Source of the DNA: Gracilibacteraceae bacterium
GTDB lineage: Bacteria; Bacillota; Desulfitobacteriia; Desulfitobacteriales; Syntrophobotulaceae
Assembly: GCA_031274335.1 (NCBI GenBank)
Contig: JAISQG010000037.1
Span: forward strand, 1 to 11,449
Direction: 5' to 3'
Length of the DNA: 11,449 nt
Below are positions 1-7,715 of this stretch, in pieces; positions within the stretch are counted from its first letter, which is position 1, and every line of letters starts with the position of its first letter. The notes below the pieces were generated by a model. It searched no databases. It was given only the letters and a program-made list of their open reading frames with translations, and had not been told where the DNA came from. Made by a program: the position numbers and the translations under genes.

Positions 1-1100
1 ATCTGGAACGCATCCCGGCGGCGGCGGCCGTCAGTGAAAGCGTTCGCATCGCCAAACTGACGTCGCCGCCGCATGCCGCCCTCGTCAACGCGGTTTTGCG
101 CCGCGTGGCCGCGGAGGGATGGGATATTGCCTGGCCGGATCCGGACAAACAAACGGCCGAATATATCAGCGCCCGCCATTCGCACCCGGAATGGCTGGTG
201 CGGCGCTGGCTCCGGCGCTGGGGGCGCGAAAACACGGAAAAATTTTGCCTGTGGAACAACGAGCCGGCGGAAACCTGGCTGCGGGCCAACAGGCTGCGCT
301 GTTCGCGGGAAGAACTCATAGCCGCCCTTCTCTCATCCGAGCCGGACGGGGAACATTCCGTCCGGCCCGGAGCCTGGGCGCCGGAAGCGGTGGCTCTCAC
401 CGGCTTTGGCGCGCCGGACGATTTGGCGGTTTTTCGCTCCGGCCTTTGCGCCGTACAGGACGAAAGCGCCCAATTGGCGGCTATTCTTCTCGCGCCCGCG
501 CCGGGGGAACATGTGCTGGACGCTTGCGCCGCTCCCGGCGGCAAAACGACGCATTTGGCTGAATTGATGGCCGACGAGGGAACGGTCACGGCTCTTGATA
601 TTCACGCCCATAAGCAGCCGCTGATTGAGCAGAACGCCAAACGCCTAAGCCTCGGCATCATCACGGCCCGCGTCGGCGACGCCTGCGCCCTGCCCGCGGC
701 GGAGCGCGGCGCTTATGATAAAGTGCTGGTGGACGCTCCGTGTTCCGGGCTGGGGGTTTTGCGCCGGCGCGCGGATTTGCGCTGGCAAAAAGAAGATCAG
801 CAGCTCGGCGCGCTGCCCGCCTTGCAGCTTGATATCCTCAGCGGAGCCGCCGGCGCCGTGCGGCCGGGCGGAGAACTCCTTTACGCAACCTGCACGGTGG
901 AACCCGAAGAAAACTTTGCCGTGGCCAAAGCCTTTGCCGCCGCGCACACGGATTTCAGGCCGGTGCCCCTCGGCGGCTGCCTGCCTTTTTCCTGCCCCGC
1001 GCCGGCTGACGAACGGCAGTGGGAAAAGGGTATGTGGCAAATTTTACCTCATCTGCATAATATGGACGGTTTTTTCCTGGCCAAATTCCAGCGGCGTTAG
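1..1100 (+). CDS. rsmB: 16S rRNA (cytosine-C5) methyltransferase RsmB, 5'-truncated
   Basis: RsmB uses S-adenosylmethionine to make m5C in the decoding-region helix of 16S rRNA (C967 in E. coli numbering). The reading frame is open from base 3 to the TAG at 1098-1100, giving 365 visible residues; the true start lies before the window. The first visible residues (PHAALVNAVLRRV) belong to the NusB-like RNA-binding domain of this family. The methyltransferase domain shows the SAM-binding motif DACAAPGGKT, then DAPCSGLG with the assisting cysteine encoded at 741-743, then YATCTVEPEEN with the expected catalytic cysteine at 891-893. All three are intact, so the protein should be active. It sits directly upstream of rlmN, as in many Bacillota, usually in an fmt-rsmB-rlmN-prpC-prkC-rsgA run. 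Another m5C methyltransferase (RsmF/YebU type) is unlikely because of the NusB-like region and the context. Confidence 0.95.
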   Translation, partial: LERIPAAAAVSESVRIAKLTSPPHAALVNAVLRRVAAEGWDIAWPDPDKQTAEYISARHSHPEWLVRRWLRRWGRENTEKFCLWNNEPAETWLRANRLRCSREELIAALLSSEPDGEHSVRPGAWAPEAVALTGFGAPDDLAVFRSGLCAVQDESAQLAAILLAPAPGEHVLDACAAPGGKTTHLAELMADEGTVTALDIHAHKQPLIEQNAKRLSLGIITARVGDACALPAAERGAYDKVLVDAPCSGLGVLRRRADLRWQKEDQQLGALPALQLDILSGAAGAVRPGGELLYATCTVEPEENFAVAKAFAAAHTDFRPVPLGGCLPFSCPAPADERQWEKGMWQILPHLHNMDGFFLAKFQRR

Positions 1101-1104
1101 AGTG

Positions 1105-1160
1105 AGATTGCGGGTCAAGCCCGCAATGACGGTGGCGAGGAATCCGGAGGGTGAGATTCC
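1105..1160. repeat. Palindromic intergenic repeat, REP-like
   Basis: The rsmB-rlmN spacer holds a perfect 8-bp inverted repeat, ATTGCGGG at 1107-1114 and CCCGCAAT at 1120-1127 with a TCAAG loop. A second imperfect dyad follows, with GGAATC at 1139-1144 and GATTCC at 1155-1160. The first hairpin with its GATTGCGGGTCAAGC... wording resembles a family of dispersed palindromic repeats that I recall from intergenic regions of many bacteria. There is no T-tract after either hairpin, so an intrinsic terminator is unlikely. Copy number in this genome cannot be judged from one window. Confidence 0.5.
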
Positions 1161-1201
1161 GGGGTTGTTATTTCAGGACAATTCTTAATCAGGAGAATAT
1201 T

Positions 1202-2257
1202 TTGTCAAATCACCGCGCAGATGTATACGGCCTGAGCGAAGCCGAATTGGCGGAAGTGTGCCTTGACGCGGGCCTGCCGGCTTTTCGCGCGCGACAGGTT
1301 TTTGAGTGGGCGCAGGGTCGCGCGGTCACGGAATGGGCAGAGATGAAAAACATCGGCGCCGCCGACCGCGACGCGCTGGCCGCGCGTTTGGCGCTGAAGC
1401 CGCCTGAGCCGGTGCGGGAAAGCGCGGCTCCGGACGGAACGCGCAAGTTTTTGTTCCGGCTGGAGGACGGCGAGACAATTGAAACAGTGCTGATGGATTA
1501 CCATAAGGACAGGAGCCGCAGCCGCGCCACCGTCTGCCTTTCCGTTCAGGCGGGCTGCGCTGTCGGCTGTCCGTTCTGCGCGACGGGCCGCATGGGCTTT
1601 CGCCGCGATTTGAGCGCCGGGGAAATCACCGGCCAGCTGCTTGCGCTCACGGCGCGCATGCGCCGCCTCGACGCGGATTTTCACGTCTCGAACGCGGTTT
1701 TCATGGGCATGGGCGAGCCGTTTTACAACATGACGCCGTTTCTCAAGGCGGCGCGGCTCTTAAACGAAGCGCGGGGCCAGAACATCGGCATGAGACGCAT
1801 GACGGTTTCGACGAGTGGCGTCGTGCCGGGAATTTTACGCCTGGCGGCGGAAAACACGCAAATCGGCCTGGCCGTCTCTCTGCACGCCGGCACGGATGAA
1901 CTGCGCGATAAAATTGTGCCGCTCAACCGCAAGTATCCGCTCGCCGCGCTGATGGCGGCGTGCGGTGAATATGTCCGCCTCACCGGCAGGCGCGTCACCT
2001 TCGAAATCGCGCTGACGCGGGAAAACACGACCGAGACGCAAGCGCGCGCCGTGGCCGCTTTATTGCGCGGCATGCCGGCACATGTGAATCTCATCCCCAT
2101 AAACGCCGTGGCCGGCAGCACGGCCGAGCGCCCGTCGCCCGCCAAAGCGGCGGCCTTTCGGCAGGAACTGGCCCGGCGGGGGTTGACTGTGACGGTCAGG
2201 GAAGAAAAGGGCGGAGACATTGAGGCGGCATGCGGTCAGCTGCAAGCAGGATTTTGA
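1202..2257 (+). CDS. rlmN: Dual-specificity 23S rRNA A2503 / tRNA methyltransferase RlmN
   Basis: RlmN is a radical SAM enzyme that makes 2-methyladenosine at A2503 of 23S rRNA, next to the peptidyl-transferase centre, and in some bacteria at A37 of tRNAs. The protein has 351 residues, normal for the family. The radical SAM motif CAVGCPFC supplies the 4Fe-4S cysteines C119, C123 and C126. C112 (in TVCLSVQ) matches the conserved cysteine just before the cluster motif. C344 near the end (AACGQL) is the cysteine that becomes methylated during catalysis. The family motifs GMGEPF, VSTSGVVPGI, AVSLHAG and VNLIPIN follow in order. I chose the TTG start at 1202 because AGGAG at 1191-1195 sits 6 nt before it. 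An in-frame GTG at 1151 would add 17 residues read from the intergenic repeat and has no better site. Confidence 0.96.
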   Translation: MSNHRADVYGLSEAELAEVCLDAGLPAFRARQVFEWAQGRAVTEWAEMKNIGAADRDALAARLALKPPEPVRESAAPDGTRKFLFRLEDGETIETVLMDYHKDRSRSRATVCLSVQAGCAVGCPFCATGRMGFRRDLSAGEITGQLLALTARMRRLDADFHVSNAVFMGMGEPFYNMTPFLKAARLLNEARGQNIGMRRMTVSTSGVVPGILRLAAENTQIGLAVSLHAGTDELRDKIVPLNRKYPLAALMAACGEYVRLTGRRVTFEIALTRENTTETQARAVAALLRGMPAHVNLIPINAVAGSTAERPSPAKAAAFRQELARRGLTVTVREEKGGDIEAACGQLQAGF

Positions 2258-2313
2258 AAGTTTGCAGCGAATGAATAATAATCAAAAGCTTGGGCAGTTC
2301 CTAAGGGGAAATC

Positions 2314-3033
2314 ATGGATTTTTTTCATCTCTCGGAAACAGGTTCCGTGCGCCGCCATAATGAGGACAGCTATTTGCTCCTGCCGGAGTCGGGCTTGTTC
2401 GCGGTGGCTGACGGCATGGGCGGGCATAACGCCGGCGAAGTGGCTTCGGCTCTGGCCATCGAAACGTTGCGGCAGGCGGCGGACGCGCTCCGCGGCCTGA
2501 CAGCCGCAGAGGCGTTGCTTTGGATGGAGTCGACGTTTGACGAGGCCAACCGGCGGATCTTGGCGGCGGCGGAACAGGAAGGCCAGGATGGCATGGGCAC
2601 CACGCTGACCGCCTTGGCCCTTTGCGGGGAGCAGGCAGTATTCGGCCATATCGGCGACAGCCGCGCCTATTTGTTCCGGGAAGGCGCGGCGGCTCAGCTG
2701 ACAAAAGATCATTCCGTGGTGGGAGATCTTTTGCAAAACGGCGTTTTGACTCCGGAGGAAGCATCGCGCCATCCCGCCCGCAACGTGCTTTCCAAGGCGC
2801 TGGGCGCCATCCCCGCGGCTCCGGACTGCTTTGGCCGGGATATTCGCGCGGGAGACGGCCTGTTGCTTTGCACGGACGGTTTTTCCAATCTGCTGAAGGA
2901 AGACGAAATGAACGGCAGCCTGCGAAGCGTGGCAAACAGCGGATTGTTTGCCGGCTGGAAAAATATCATTCTGGAACGCGGCGCCCCCGATAATTTCACC
3001 GCAGTGCTGATTTTTCCCCGCGGCAGGCGCTGA
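2314..3033 (+). CDS. prpC: PP2C-family Ser/Thr protein phosphatase (PrpC/Stp1 type)
   Basis: This soluble metal-dependent phosphatase removes phosphate from Ser/Thr residues of proteins phosphorylated by the neighbouring PrkC kinase, and from the kinase itself. It has 239 residues, the usual length. The PP2C motifs appear in order: RRHNEDSY with D18, VADGMGGHNAGE with D33 and G34, GMGTTLTAL, HIGDSRAYL, LTKDHS, TDGFSN with D188, and GAPDNFTAVL with D226 and N227. The aspartates are the expected metal ligands of the binuclear Mn/Mg centre, so the enzyme looks intact. The ATG at 2314 follows AAGGGG with a short spacer. The gene lies 56 nt after rlmN and 24 nt before the kinase. Phosphatase-kinase pairing in this order is standard for Bacillota. 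Confidence 0.95.
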   Translation: MDFFHLSETGSVRRHNEDSYLLLPESGLFAVADGMGGHNAGEVASALAIETLRQAADALRGLTAAEALLWMESTFDEANRRILAAAEQEGQDGMGTTLTALALCGEQAVFGHIGDSRAYLFREGAAAQLTKDHSVVGDLLQNGVLTPEEASRHPARNVLSKALGAIPAAPDCFGRDIRAGDGLLLCTDGFSNLLKEDEMNGSLRSVANSGLFAGWKNIILERGAPDNFTAVLIFPRGRR

Positions 3034-3057
3034 CAGCGTTGAACGAGGAGTGCTTTT

Positions 3058-4710
3058 GTGAGTAAGATATTGGCGGGCAGATATGAGTTGCTGGAAACCG
3101 TGGGCGCCGGCGGCATGGCCATAGTCTATAAAGCCACGGATTCGCTGCTTGGCCGCACGGTGGCCGTAAAAATCTTGCGGGAGCAATTTGCGAGCGACGA
3201 AGGCTTTGTCCAGCGTTTTCGGCGGGAAGCCCAATCCGCGGCCAGCATCTCTCATCCGAACATCGTTTCCGTTTATGACGTGGGCCGGGAAGACGCGGAT
3301 TTCATCGTCATGGAATATGTTGAGGGACAGACGCTGAAAAAGTATATCCGGGATAAAGCGCCTTTTCCGGTCAAAGTGGCTGCCGAAGTTGCGCGGCAGG
3401 TGGCGGAAGCCTTGGCGCACGCTCATTCGGGCGGAATTATCCATCGCGATATTAAACCGCAGAACATCATAATTACCGCGGACGGGCGGGTCAAGGTGAC
3501 TGATTTTGGCATCGCGCACGCCGTTTCCGCCGACACGCTCACGCAGGCAGGCGATATCGTCGGATCGGTGCATTACCTTTCCCCCGAACAGGCCAAGGGC
3601 CAGGCCACGGTATGTCAGTCCGACCTGTATTCCCTCGGCGTCATCCTGTTTGAAATGCTCAGCGGCCGTCTGCCTTTTGACGGGGATTCGCCTTACGCGA
3701 TAGTCATGAAGCATCTGAACGAGACGCCGCCGTCGCTGAGCGCGCTCAATCCGGAAGCGGGCCCGGAACTGGAAAAAATTGTGCAGCGCTTGCTGGCCAA
3801 AGATATTGGCCGGCGGTATGCCAGCGCCGGCGAGCTCCTGACGGATTTGGTCAGATTTATGGCGGGGCGGGCGCTGGAATGGGAGGACACGGAAGGCCCG
3901 GGCGGAACAAAGGTACACGAAACCATAGGCTCATCTGCGCTGAGCGGCCCCCGGAAGAGCAAGCGCCGCAAATTGATCATTCGCTCCGCTGCGGCCGCTG
4001 CCGCTCTTGCCCTCCTGATTGCCGCGGCGCTTGGCATATCGGCGCTTTTCAGGATTTTGTACGTGCCGGAGGTAACAGTGCCGGATCTCGCGAACCTGAC
4101 GGCGGAAGAGGCGGAACTAGCCTTGCGGGACGCCGGGCTGACCATCGGCTTGAACATCAATTATGATTTCAGCGACACGGTGGAAAAAGACCGGGTGATG
4201 AGCCAAAGCGTGCCCGCGGAGGAAAAAGTCAAAGAAGGGCGGGTGATTGAAATCACTTTAAGCAAAGGCGTTCCGCTTATCCCCCTGCCTGACCTCAAAA
4301 CGGATCATCCGAGCCTGGAAAACGCAAAAATCCGTCTCGCACAGGCCGGATTTCCGGATGAGGCTGTCTCTGTCATAACGGAGCCCAGCGGCACCGTGGC
4401 GAAAAACCATGTGGTCAACCAGGATCCCGTGCCCGGAACGGAATGGCCGGCGGACGGCAAAATAACGCTTTGGGTCAGCAGCGGCGAGGCATATGTCATG
4501 ACGGTGATGCCGGATGTGTTGAAGCTTTCCTCGGCGGAGGCTAAAAAAATTTTAAGCGCCAATTATTTCGTTGTGACGGTCAAAACGGAAAAATCGGATC
4601 TTTACCCGCCGGATGCGGTCATTTCCACGGATCCCGCGCCGGCGCGCGCCATTATGCAGGGCGGTCCGGTGACGCTGGTCGTGTCTCTCGGCCCCGGCCC
4701 GCCGGTCTGA
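3058..4710 (+). CDS. prkC: Membrane Ser/Thr protein kinase with three PASTA repeats (PrkC/StkP type)
   Basis: PrkC is a membrane kinase that senses peptidoglycan fragments or lipid II through external PASTA repeats and phosphorylates proteins of division, wall synthesis, translation and, in spore formers, germination. The 550-residue protein has a cytoplasmic kinase domain at about 9-268: Gly loop GAGGMA (16-21), K38, E57, HRDIKPQN with D131, DFG at 149-151 and SPE at 175-177. The activation loop carries T160 and T162, likely autophosphorylation sites. A basic juxtamembrane stretch (about 297-305) precedes one Ala/Leu-rich transmembrane helix at about 306-331. PASTA repeats follow at roughly 337-404, 405-476 and 477-546. 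The GTG start is supported by AGGAG at 3046-3050, 7 nt upstream. In B. subtilis the homologue phosphorylates RsgA (CpgA), whose gene is also nearby here. Confidence 0.96.
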   Translation: MSKILAGRYELLETVGAGGMAIVYKATDSLLGRTVAVKILREQFASDEGFVQRFRREAQSAASISHPNIVSVYDVGREDADFIVMEYVEGQTLKKYIRDKAPFPVKVAAEVARQVAEALAHAHSGGIIHRDIKPQNIIITADGRVKVTDFGIAHAVSADTLTQAGDIVGSVHYLSPEQAKGQATVCQSDLYSLGVILFEMLSGRLPFDGDSPYAIVMKHLNETPPSLSALNPEAGPELEKIVQRLLAKDIGRRYASAGELLTDLVRFMAGRALEWEDTEGPGGTKVHETIGSSALSGPRKSKRRKLIIRSAAAAAALALLIAAALGISALFRILYVPEVTVPDLANLTAEEAELALRDAGLTIGLNINYDFSDTVEKDRVMSQSVPAEEKVKEGRVIEITLSKGVPLIPLPDLKTDHPSLENAKIRLAQAGFPDEAVSVITEPSGTVAKNHVVNQDPVPGTEWPADGKITLWVSSGEAYVMTVMPDVLKLSSAEAKKILSANYFVVTVKTEKSDLYPPDAVISTDPAPARAIMQGGPVTLVVSLGPGPPV

Positions 4711-4769
4711 GTTTCCGGACAATCCAGGCAGCGGGCGTGGGCACGGATATTTGGAAGGGAGGTCAAGAC

Positions 4770-4967
4770 ATGTTGAAAATGGAGCGGATTTTGCCGGTGC
4801 ACGGGCTCGGCGGCTCAATCGAGCAGGCGGTGAATAACTTTTTTGAAGCGGAGCAAATCAAGCGTGAGCACATAGTTCACATCGCCGTTGAGCGCGGCGA
4901 AGTGCATTACGGCGGGGACGGACGCGAGTATTTGTCCGCCGTGAATATTTTTTACGATAAGGATTAG
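4770..4967 (+). CDS. Small protein, possibly Cse60-like
   Basis: This 65-residue protein is encoded between prkC and rsgA. The ATG at 4770 follows a near-perfect ribosome binding site (GGGAGGT, 4757-4763), so I preferred it to the in-frame GTG at 4737. The sequence has no signal peptide or membrane helix. Its layout is a short beta segment (ERILPVHG), a helix with IEQAVNNFFEAE, then two beta segments (HIVHIAVERGEVHY and EYLSAVNIFYDKD). That pattern of N-terminal strand, helix with a conserved-looking N-x-F/W, and a C-terminal strand ending in a hydrophobic -IFY resembles the small sporulation protein Cse60 family as I remember it. Identity is too low to be sure without a profile search. Its position suggests a link to the kinase or to RsgA, but this is inference. 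No function is assigned. Confidence 0.75.
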   Translation: MLKMERILPVHGLGGSIEQAVNNFFEAEQIKREHIVHIAVERGEVHYGGDGREYLSAVNIFYDKD

Positions 4968-4970
4968 GAT

Positions 4971-4988
4971 CTTGTCGGGTCCGGCAAG
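4971..4988 (+). other. RNA hairpin between the small gene and rsgA
   Basis: CTTGTCG at 4971-4977 and CGGCAAG at 4982-4988 form a 7-bp stem (one G-U pair) with loop GGTC, three bases after the small gene's stop codon. Only GGTCTATTT follows, so it is at best a weak terminator. It could instead be a processing or stability element that changes expression between the small gene and rsgA. Confidence 0.35.
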
Positions 4989-5018
4989 GGTCTATTTCCG
5001 TTGAACGGAGTCTCATTT

Positions 5019-5912
5019 ATGCGTTTGCGTGGCAAATTGCTGCGGGGATACGGCGGTTTTTATTATGTTTACGCCGAAGGCCGAGTATGGGAATGTTCTC
5101 TGCGCGGTCGTTTTCGCCTGCAAAATCAGAGTTTTCTCCCCGGCGACGAGGTGGAAATACTGGCGGATGGTGACGGCGGCGGAACCCTGGAGCAGGTTTT
5201 ACCGCGGAAAAATTCACTCCGGCGGCCGCCGGTCGCCAACGTGGATCTGGCCGTGCTCGTGTTTTCCATCGCGAAGCCGCCGCCGGATGAAACCTTGCTC
5301 AACCGCCTCCTCGTCCAGGCGATGCACGCGGGGCTGGATGTGATCATCGTTTTTACCAAGGCGGACTTGCTGTCTCCGGCGGAAGGCGGCGCGCCTGACC
5401 TTTATCGCGAAGCGGGCTTTGAGACGCATCGCGTTTCCGCTTTGACCGGGGACGGCGCGGACGCTCTGGGCGCGCGTTTGCGCGACCGGATCGCGGTGCT
5501 GGCGGGACAATCCGGCGTGGGCAAAACCACTTTGCTGAACGCGCTGGGCGGCCTCAGCCTCAAAACGGGCGAGCTCAGCGCCAAACTGGGACGGGGCCGT
5601 CATACCACCCGCCATGTGGAGCTGTTGCGCGTGGCGGGCGGGCTGGTTGCGGACACGCCGGGTTTTTCGTCCTATAATCTGCCGGAGATGAAACCGGCGG
5701 AACTGGCGCGCTGTTTCCCGGAAATGTCGCCCTATGCGGACGGGTGCCGTTTCAAAAGCTGTTTGCACGACAAAGAGCCGGATTGCCGCGTCAAGGAGGC
5801 GGTGGCCGCCGGCGGCATTGCCGGGGCGCGCTATGAATATTATCTCAGCTTTTTACACGAGCTGCGCGGACGCAAGCCAAAAAATCCGCGCCGCCGCGGG
5901 GAGGAAAAATGA
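5019..5912 (+). CDS. rsgA: Small ribosomal subunit biogenesis GTPase RsgA
   Basis: RsgA is a circularly permuted GTPase that helps late maturation of the 30S ribosomal subunit by testing the decoding centre. The 297-residue protein has an N-terminal OB fold (about 1-65), then the phrase [14 protein letters not shown] typical of the family. Because of the permutation, the G4 motif TKAD (113-116) comes before the P-loop GQSGVGKTT (163-171) and the G3 motif DTPG (212-215). The switch segment GRGRHTTRH lies at 192-199. The C-terminal zinc site is C243, C248, H250 and C256. All key residues are present. I chose the ATG at 5019, 8 nt after GGAG at 5007-5010, over the TTG at 5001, which overlaps that site. 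The stop codon overlaps the guaA start. In B. subtilis this protein is a PrkC substrate. Confidence 0.95.
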   Translation: MRLRGKLLRGYGGFYYVYAEGRVWECSLRGRFRLQNQSFLPGDEVEILADGDGGGTLEQVLPRKNSLRRPPVANVDLAVLVFSIAKPPPDETLLNRLLVQAMHAGLDVIIVFTKADLLSPAEGGAPDLYREAGFETHRVSALTGDGADALGARLRDRIAVLAGQSGVGKTTLLNALGGLSLKTGELSAKLGRGRHTTRHVELLRVAGGLVADTPGFSSYNLPEMKPAELARCFPEMSPYADGCRFKSCLHDKEPDCRVKEAVAAGGIAGARYEYYLSFLHELRGRKPKNPRRRGEEK

Positions 5913-7441
5913 GTCAGGATCTGATTCTCGTGCTTGATTTCGGCGGACAGTACAACCAGCTCATCAGCCGCCGCGTGCGCGAAGCGAATGTGTATTCGGA
6001 AATGATTTCCTATCATACGCCGCTAGCCGAAATAGCGGAGCGCCGGCCCAGCGGCATCATTTTTTCCGGCGGCCCGGCCAGTGTGAACGAACCAGGCGCA
6101 CCGACGGTGGACGCGGGTATTTATAACCTAAATATCCCTATTTTGGGAATTTGTTACGGCATGCAGCTTATGGCCCGCCAATTGGGCGGGCGGGTGGAAA
6201 AGCCGGAGGCGAAGGAATACGGGCGGACGGAAGTGGAGATTCATCCCGCGGGCGGGATGTGGCGCGGGTTGCAGGGCAAACAGGTTTGCTGGATGAGCCA
6301 CGGCGACGCGGTGGTGCAATTGCCGCCCGGTTTCGCGGCGGCGGCGGCTTCGGCCAGCACGCCGGCGGCCGCTATGTATGACGAGGGGCGCCGCCTTTAC
6401 GCCGTGCAGTTTCACCCCGAGGTCCGCCACACGGAGCGCGGGCAGGAAATGCTCACGCGTTTTCTTTTCGATGTATGCGGCTGCCGGGGGGACTGGACGA
6501 TGGATTCGTTTATCAGCGGCCAGATCGAAGCCATTCGCGCGCGGGTGGGCGGCAAGCGGGTTTTATGCGCGCTTTCCGGCGGCGTCGATTCATCCGTGGC
6601 GGCCGTTCTGATGCACAAGGCTGTCGGCGACGCCCTGACCTGCGTTTATGTGGATCACGGCTTCATGCGCAAAGATGAGTCCGCGCAAATACGCGAGATT
6701 TTTACGCGCGATTTTGCCCTGAACCTGGTGTTTGTGGACGCGGCGGAGCGTTTTCGCGCCAAGTTGGCCGGGGTGGCGGAGCCGGAGCGCAAACGCAAAA
6801 TCATCGGCGAGGAGTTCATCCGCGTTTTTGAGGCGGAAGCGCGCAAATTGGGACGGATCGATTTTCTCGCGCAGGGGACGCTTTACCCCGATATAGTGGA
6901 AAGCGGCACGGACACGGCCCAGACGATCAAGAGCCATCACAATGTGGGCGGATTGCCGGCGGACATGCAGTTTGAACTGATCGAGCCTTTGCGCATGCTT
7001 TACAAGGATGAGGTGCGCGAGGTCGGGACGGAGCTGGGCATACCGGAAGAAATCGTCTGGCGGCAGCCTTTTCCCGGCCCCGGCCTGGCCGTGCGTATAA
7101 TCGGCGAGCTGACGGAGGAAAAATTGGACAAGCTGCGCGAGGCCGACGCCATTATGCGCGAGGAAATCAGGCGCGCCGATCTGCACCGCGACATCTGGCA
7201 GTATTTCGCCGTTCTGCCGACAATACGCAGCGTGGGCGTCATGGGCGATGAGCGCACATACGGTTATCCCATAATTTTGCGCGCCGTCACGAGCGAGGAC
7301 GCGATGACGGCGGATTGGGCGCGTTTGCCCTATGAGGTGCTGGCGCGGATATCGAGCCGCATTGTCAACGAGGTGCCGGGCATAAACCGCGTGGTTTATG
7401 ACGTGACCTCCAAGCCGCCCGGAACCATAGAATGGGAATGA
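5909..7441 (+). CDS. guaA: GMP synthase (glutamine-hydrolysing)
   Basis: GuaA converts XMP, glutamine and ATP to GMP in purine synthesis. The 510-residue protein is a full-length fusion of three parts. The class I glutamine amidotransferase domain (about 4-190) has the nucleophile C82 in GICYGMQ plus H169 and E171 in QFHPEV. The ATP pyrophosphatase domain carries the P-loop SGGVDSS at 223-229. The C-terminal dimerisation domain ends with the family signature KPPGTIEWE. Nothing is missing. The ATG overlaps the rsgA stop as ATGA, preceded by GGGGAGG, so translation is probably coupled to rsgA. This is an unusual partner; the more familiar neighbour of rsgA in Bacillota is rpe. No convincing intrinsic terminator follows within the first 90 bases downstream. 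Confidence 0.97.
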   Translation: MSQDLILVLDFGGQYNQLISRRVREANVYSEMISYHTPLAEIAERRPSGIIFSGGPASVNEPGAPTVDAGIYNLNIPILGICYGMQLMARQLGGRVEKPEAKEYGRTEVEIHPAGGMWRGLQGKQVCWMSHGDAVVQLPPGFAAAAASASTPAAAMYDEGRRLYAVQFHPEVRHTERGQEMLTRFLFDVCGCRGDWTMDSFISGQIEAIRARVGGKRVLCALSGGVDSSVAAVLMHKAVGDALTCVYVDHGFMRKDESAQIREIFTRDFALNLVFVDAAERFRAKLAGVAEPERKRKIIGEEFIRVFEAEARKLGRIDFLAQGTLYPDIVESGTDTAQTIKSHHNVGGLPADMQFELIEPLRMLYKDEVREVGTELGIPEEIVWRQPFPGPGLAVRIIGELTEEKLDKLREADAIMREEIRRADLHRDIWQYFAVLPTIRSVGVMGDERTYGYPIILRAVTSEDAMTADWARLPYEVLARISSRIVNEVPGINRVVYDVTSKPPGTIEWE

Positions 7442-7538
7442 CTTTTGCGTTTCACATCTTTTCACCACTTGCCGCAAACCCGCATAAATAGCCGCTTTCA
7501 GCGTTTTGGCCTGGCATAAGTTTCCAGCATTTTGCGCC

Positions 7539-7586
7539 TTTGTACACAACTTTTCATATCTTTTTGTGTACAAATTTGTGTACAAA
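7539..7586. repeat. Three operator-like dyads TTTGTnnACAAA
   Basis: Two perfect 12-bp copies of TTTGTGTACAAA lie head to tail at 7563-7574 and 7575-7586. A third copy, TTTGTACACAAC, lies at 7539-7550 with one end mismatch. Each is a dyad, TTTGT-N2-ACAAA. Centre-to-centre spacings are 24 and 12 bp. Copy one can also pair with copy two or copy three as an 11-bp RNA stem. This pattern fits a cooperative repressor-binding array, or a hairpin 100 nt after guaA. The protein that might bind is unknown. Confidence 0.5.
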
Positions 7587-7594
7587 ATATAGCA

Positions 7595-7663
7595 AAGACC
7601 ATACTTGAGCTTGGATCAGGATTCGCTTTTATGGGAAACCAATACCACATTGAAGTCAGTGGC
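7595..7663 (+). pseudogene. Remnant of a YhcG/DUF1016-type PDDEXK nuclease
   Basis: About 23 residues in one plus-strand frame (KTILELGSGFAFMGNQYHI, followed by EVSG) match the wording I know from the start of the C-terminal nuclease domain of YhcG/DUF1016 proteins, where LELGxGFAFVGRQxHLEVGG precedes DFYIDLLFY. Immediately after SG the similarity stops and GC-rich repeat sequence begins; the catalytic core is absent. Upstream, the frame runs through the dyad repeats and shows no homology either. So only a fragment survives, presumably after deletions on both sides. YhcG-type genes are mobile and patchily distributed, often near restriction-modification or toxin-antitoxin loci. The match is short but dense, so the family call is fairly secure while the history is inferred. 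Confidence 0.65.
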
Positions 7664-7712
7664 GTAATCGCCGGCTGGCGGACGCCCTTGTTTGGTCTGC
7701 CAGCGGCCGCCT
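7661..7712. repeat. GC-rich inverted repeat
   Basis: GCTGGCGGA at 7674-7682 pairs with TCTGCCAGC at 7696-7704 (9 bp, one G-U pair), next to a small GGCG-TAAT-CGCC hairpin at 7661-7672. The remnant nuclease frame breaks exactly where this structure begins. No T-tract follows on either strand, so it is more like a REP or insertion scar than a terminator. Confidence 0.4.
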
Positions 7713-7715
7713 TAA

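Noticed and set aside
1151..1201. Upstream GTG start for rlmN
   Set aside because: It lies in the intergenic palindromic repeat and adds residues not typical of RlmN; the TTG at 1202 has a well-placed AGGAG.
2236..3918. 560-codon minus-strand open frame opposite prpC and prkC
   Set aside because: High-GC shadow frame; both plus-strand genes are complete and motif-rich, while this frame has low-complexity His/Arg/Gln-rich sequence without domain features.
6590..7585. Long minus-strand open frame antisense to guaA
   Set aside because: It mirrors the codon pattern of guaA, has no recognisable domain, and guaA itself is full length with all motifs.
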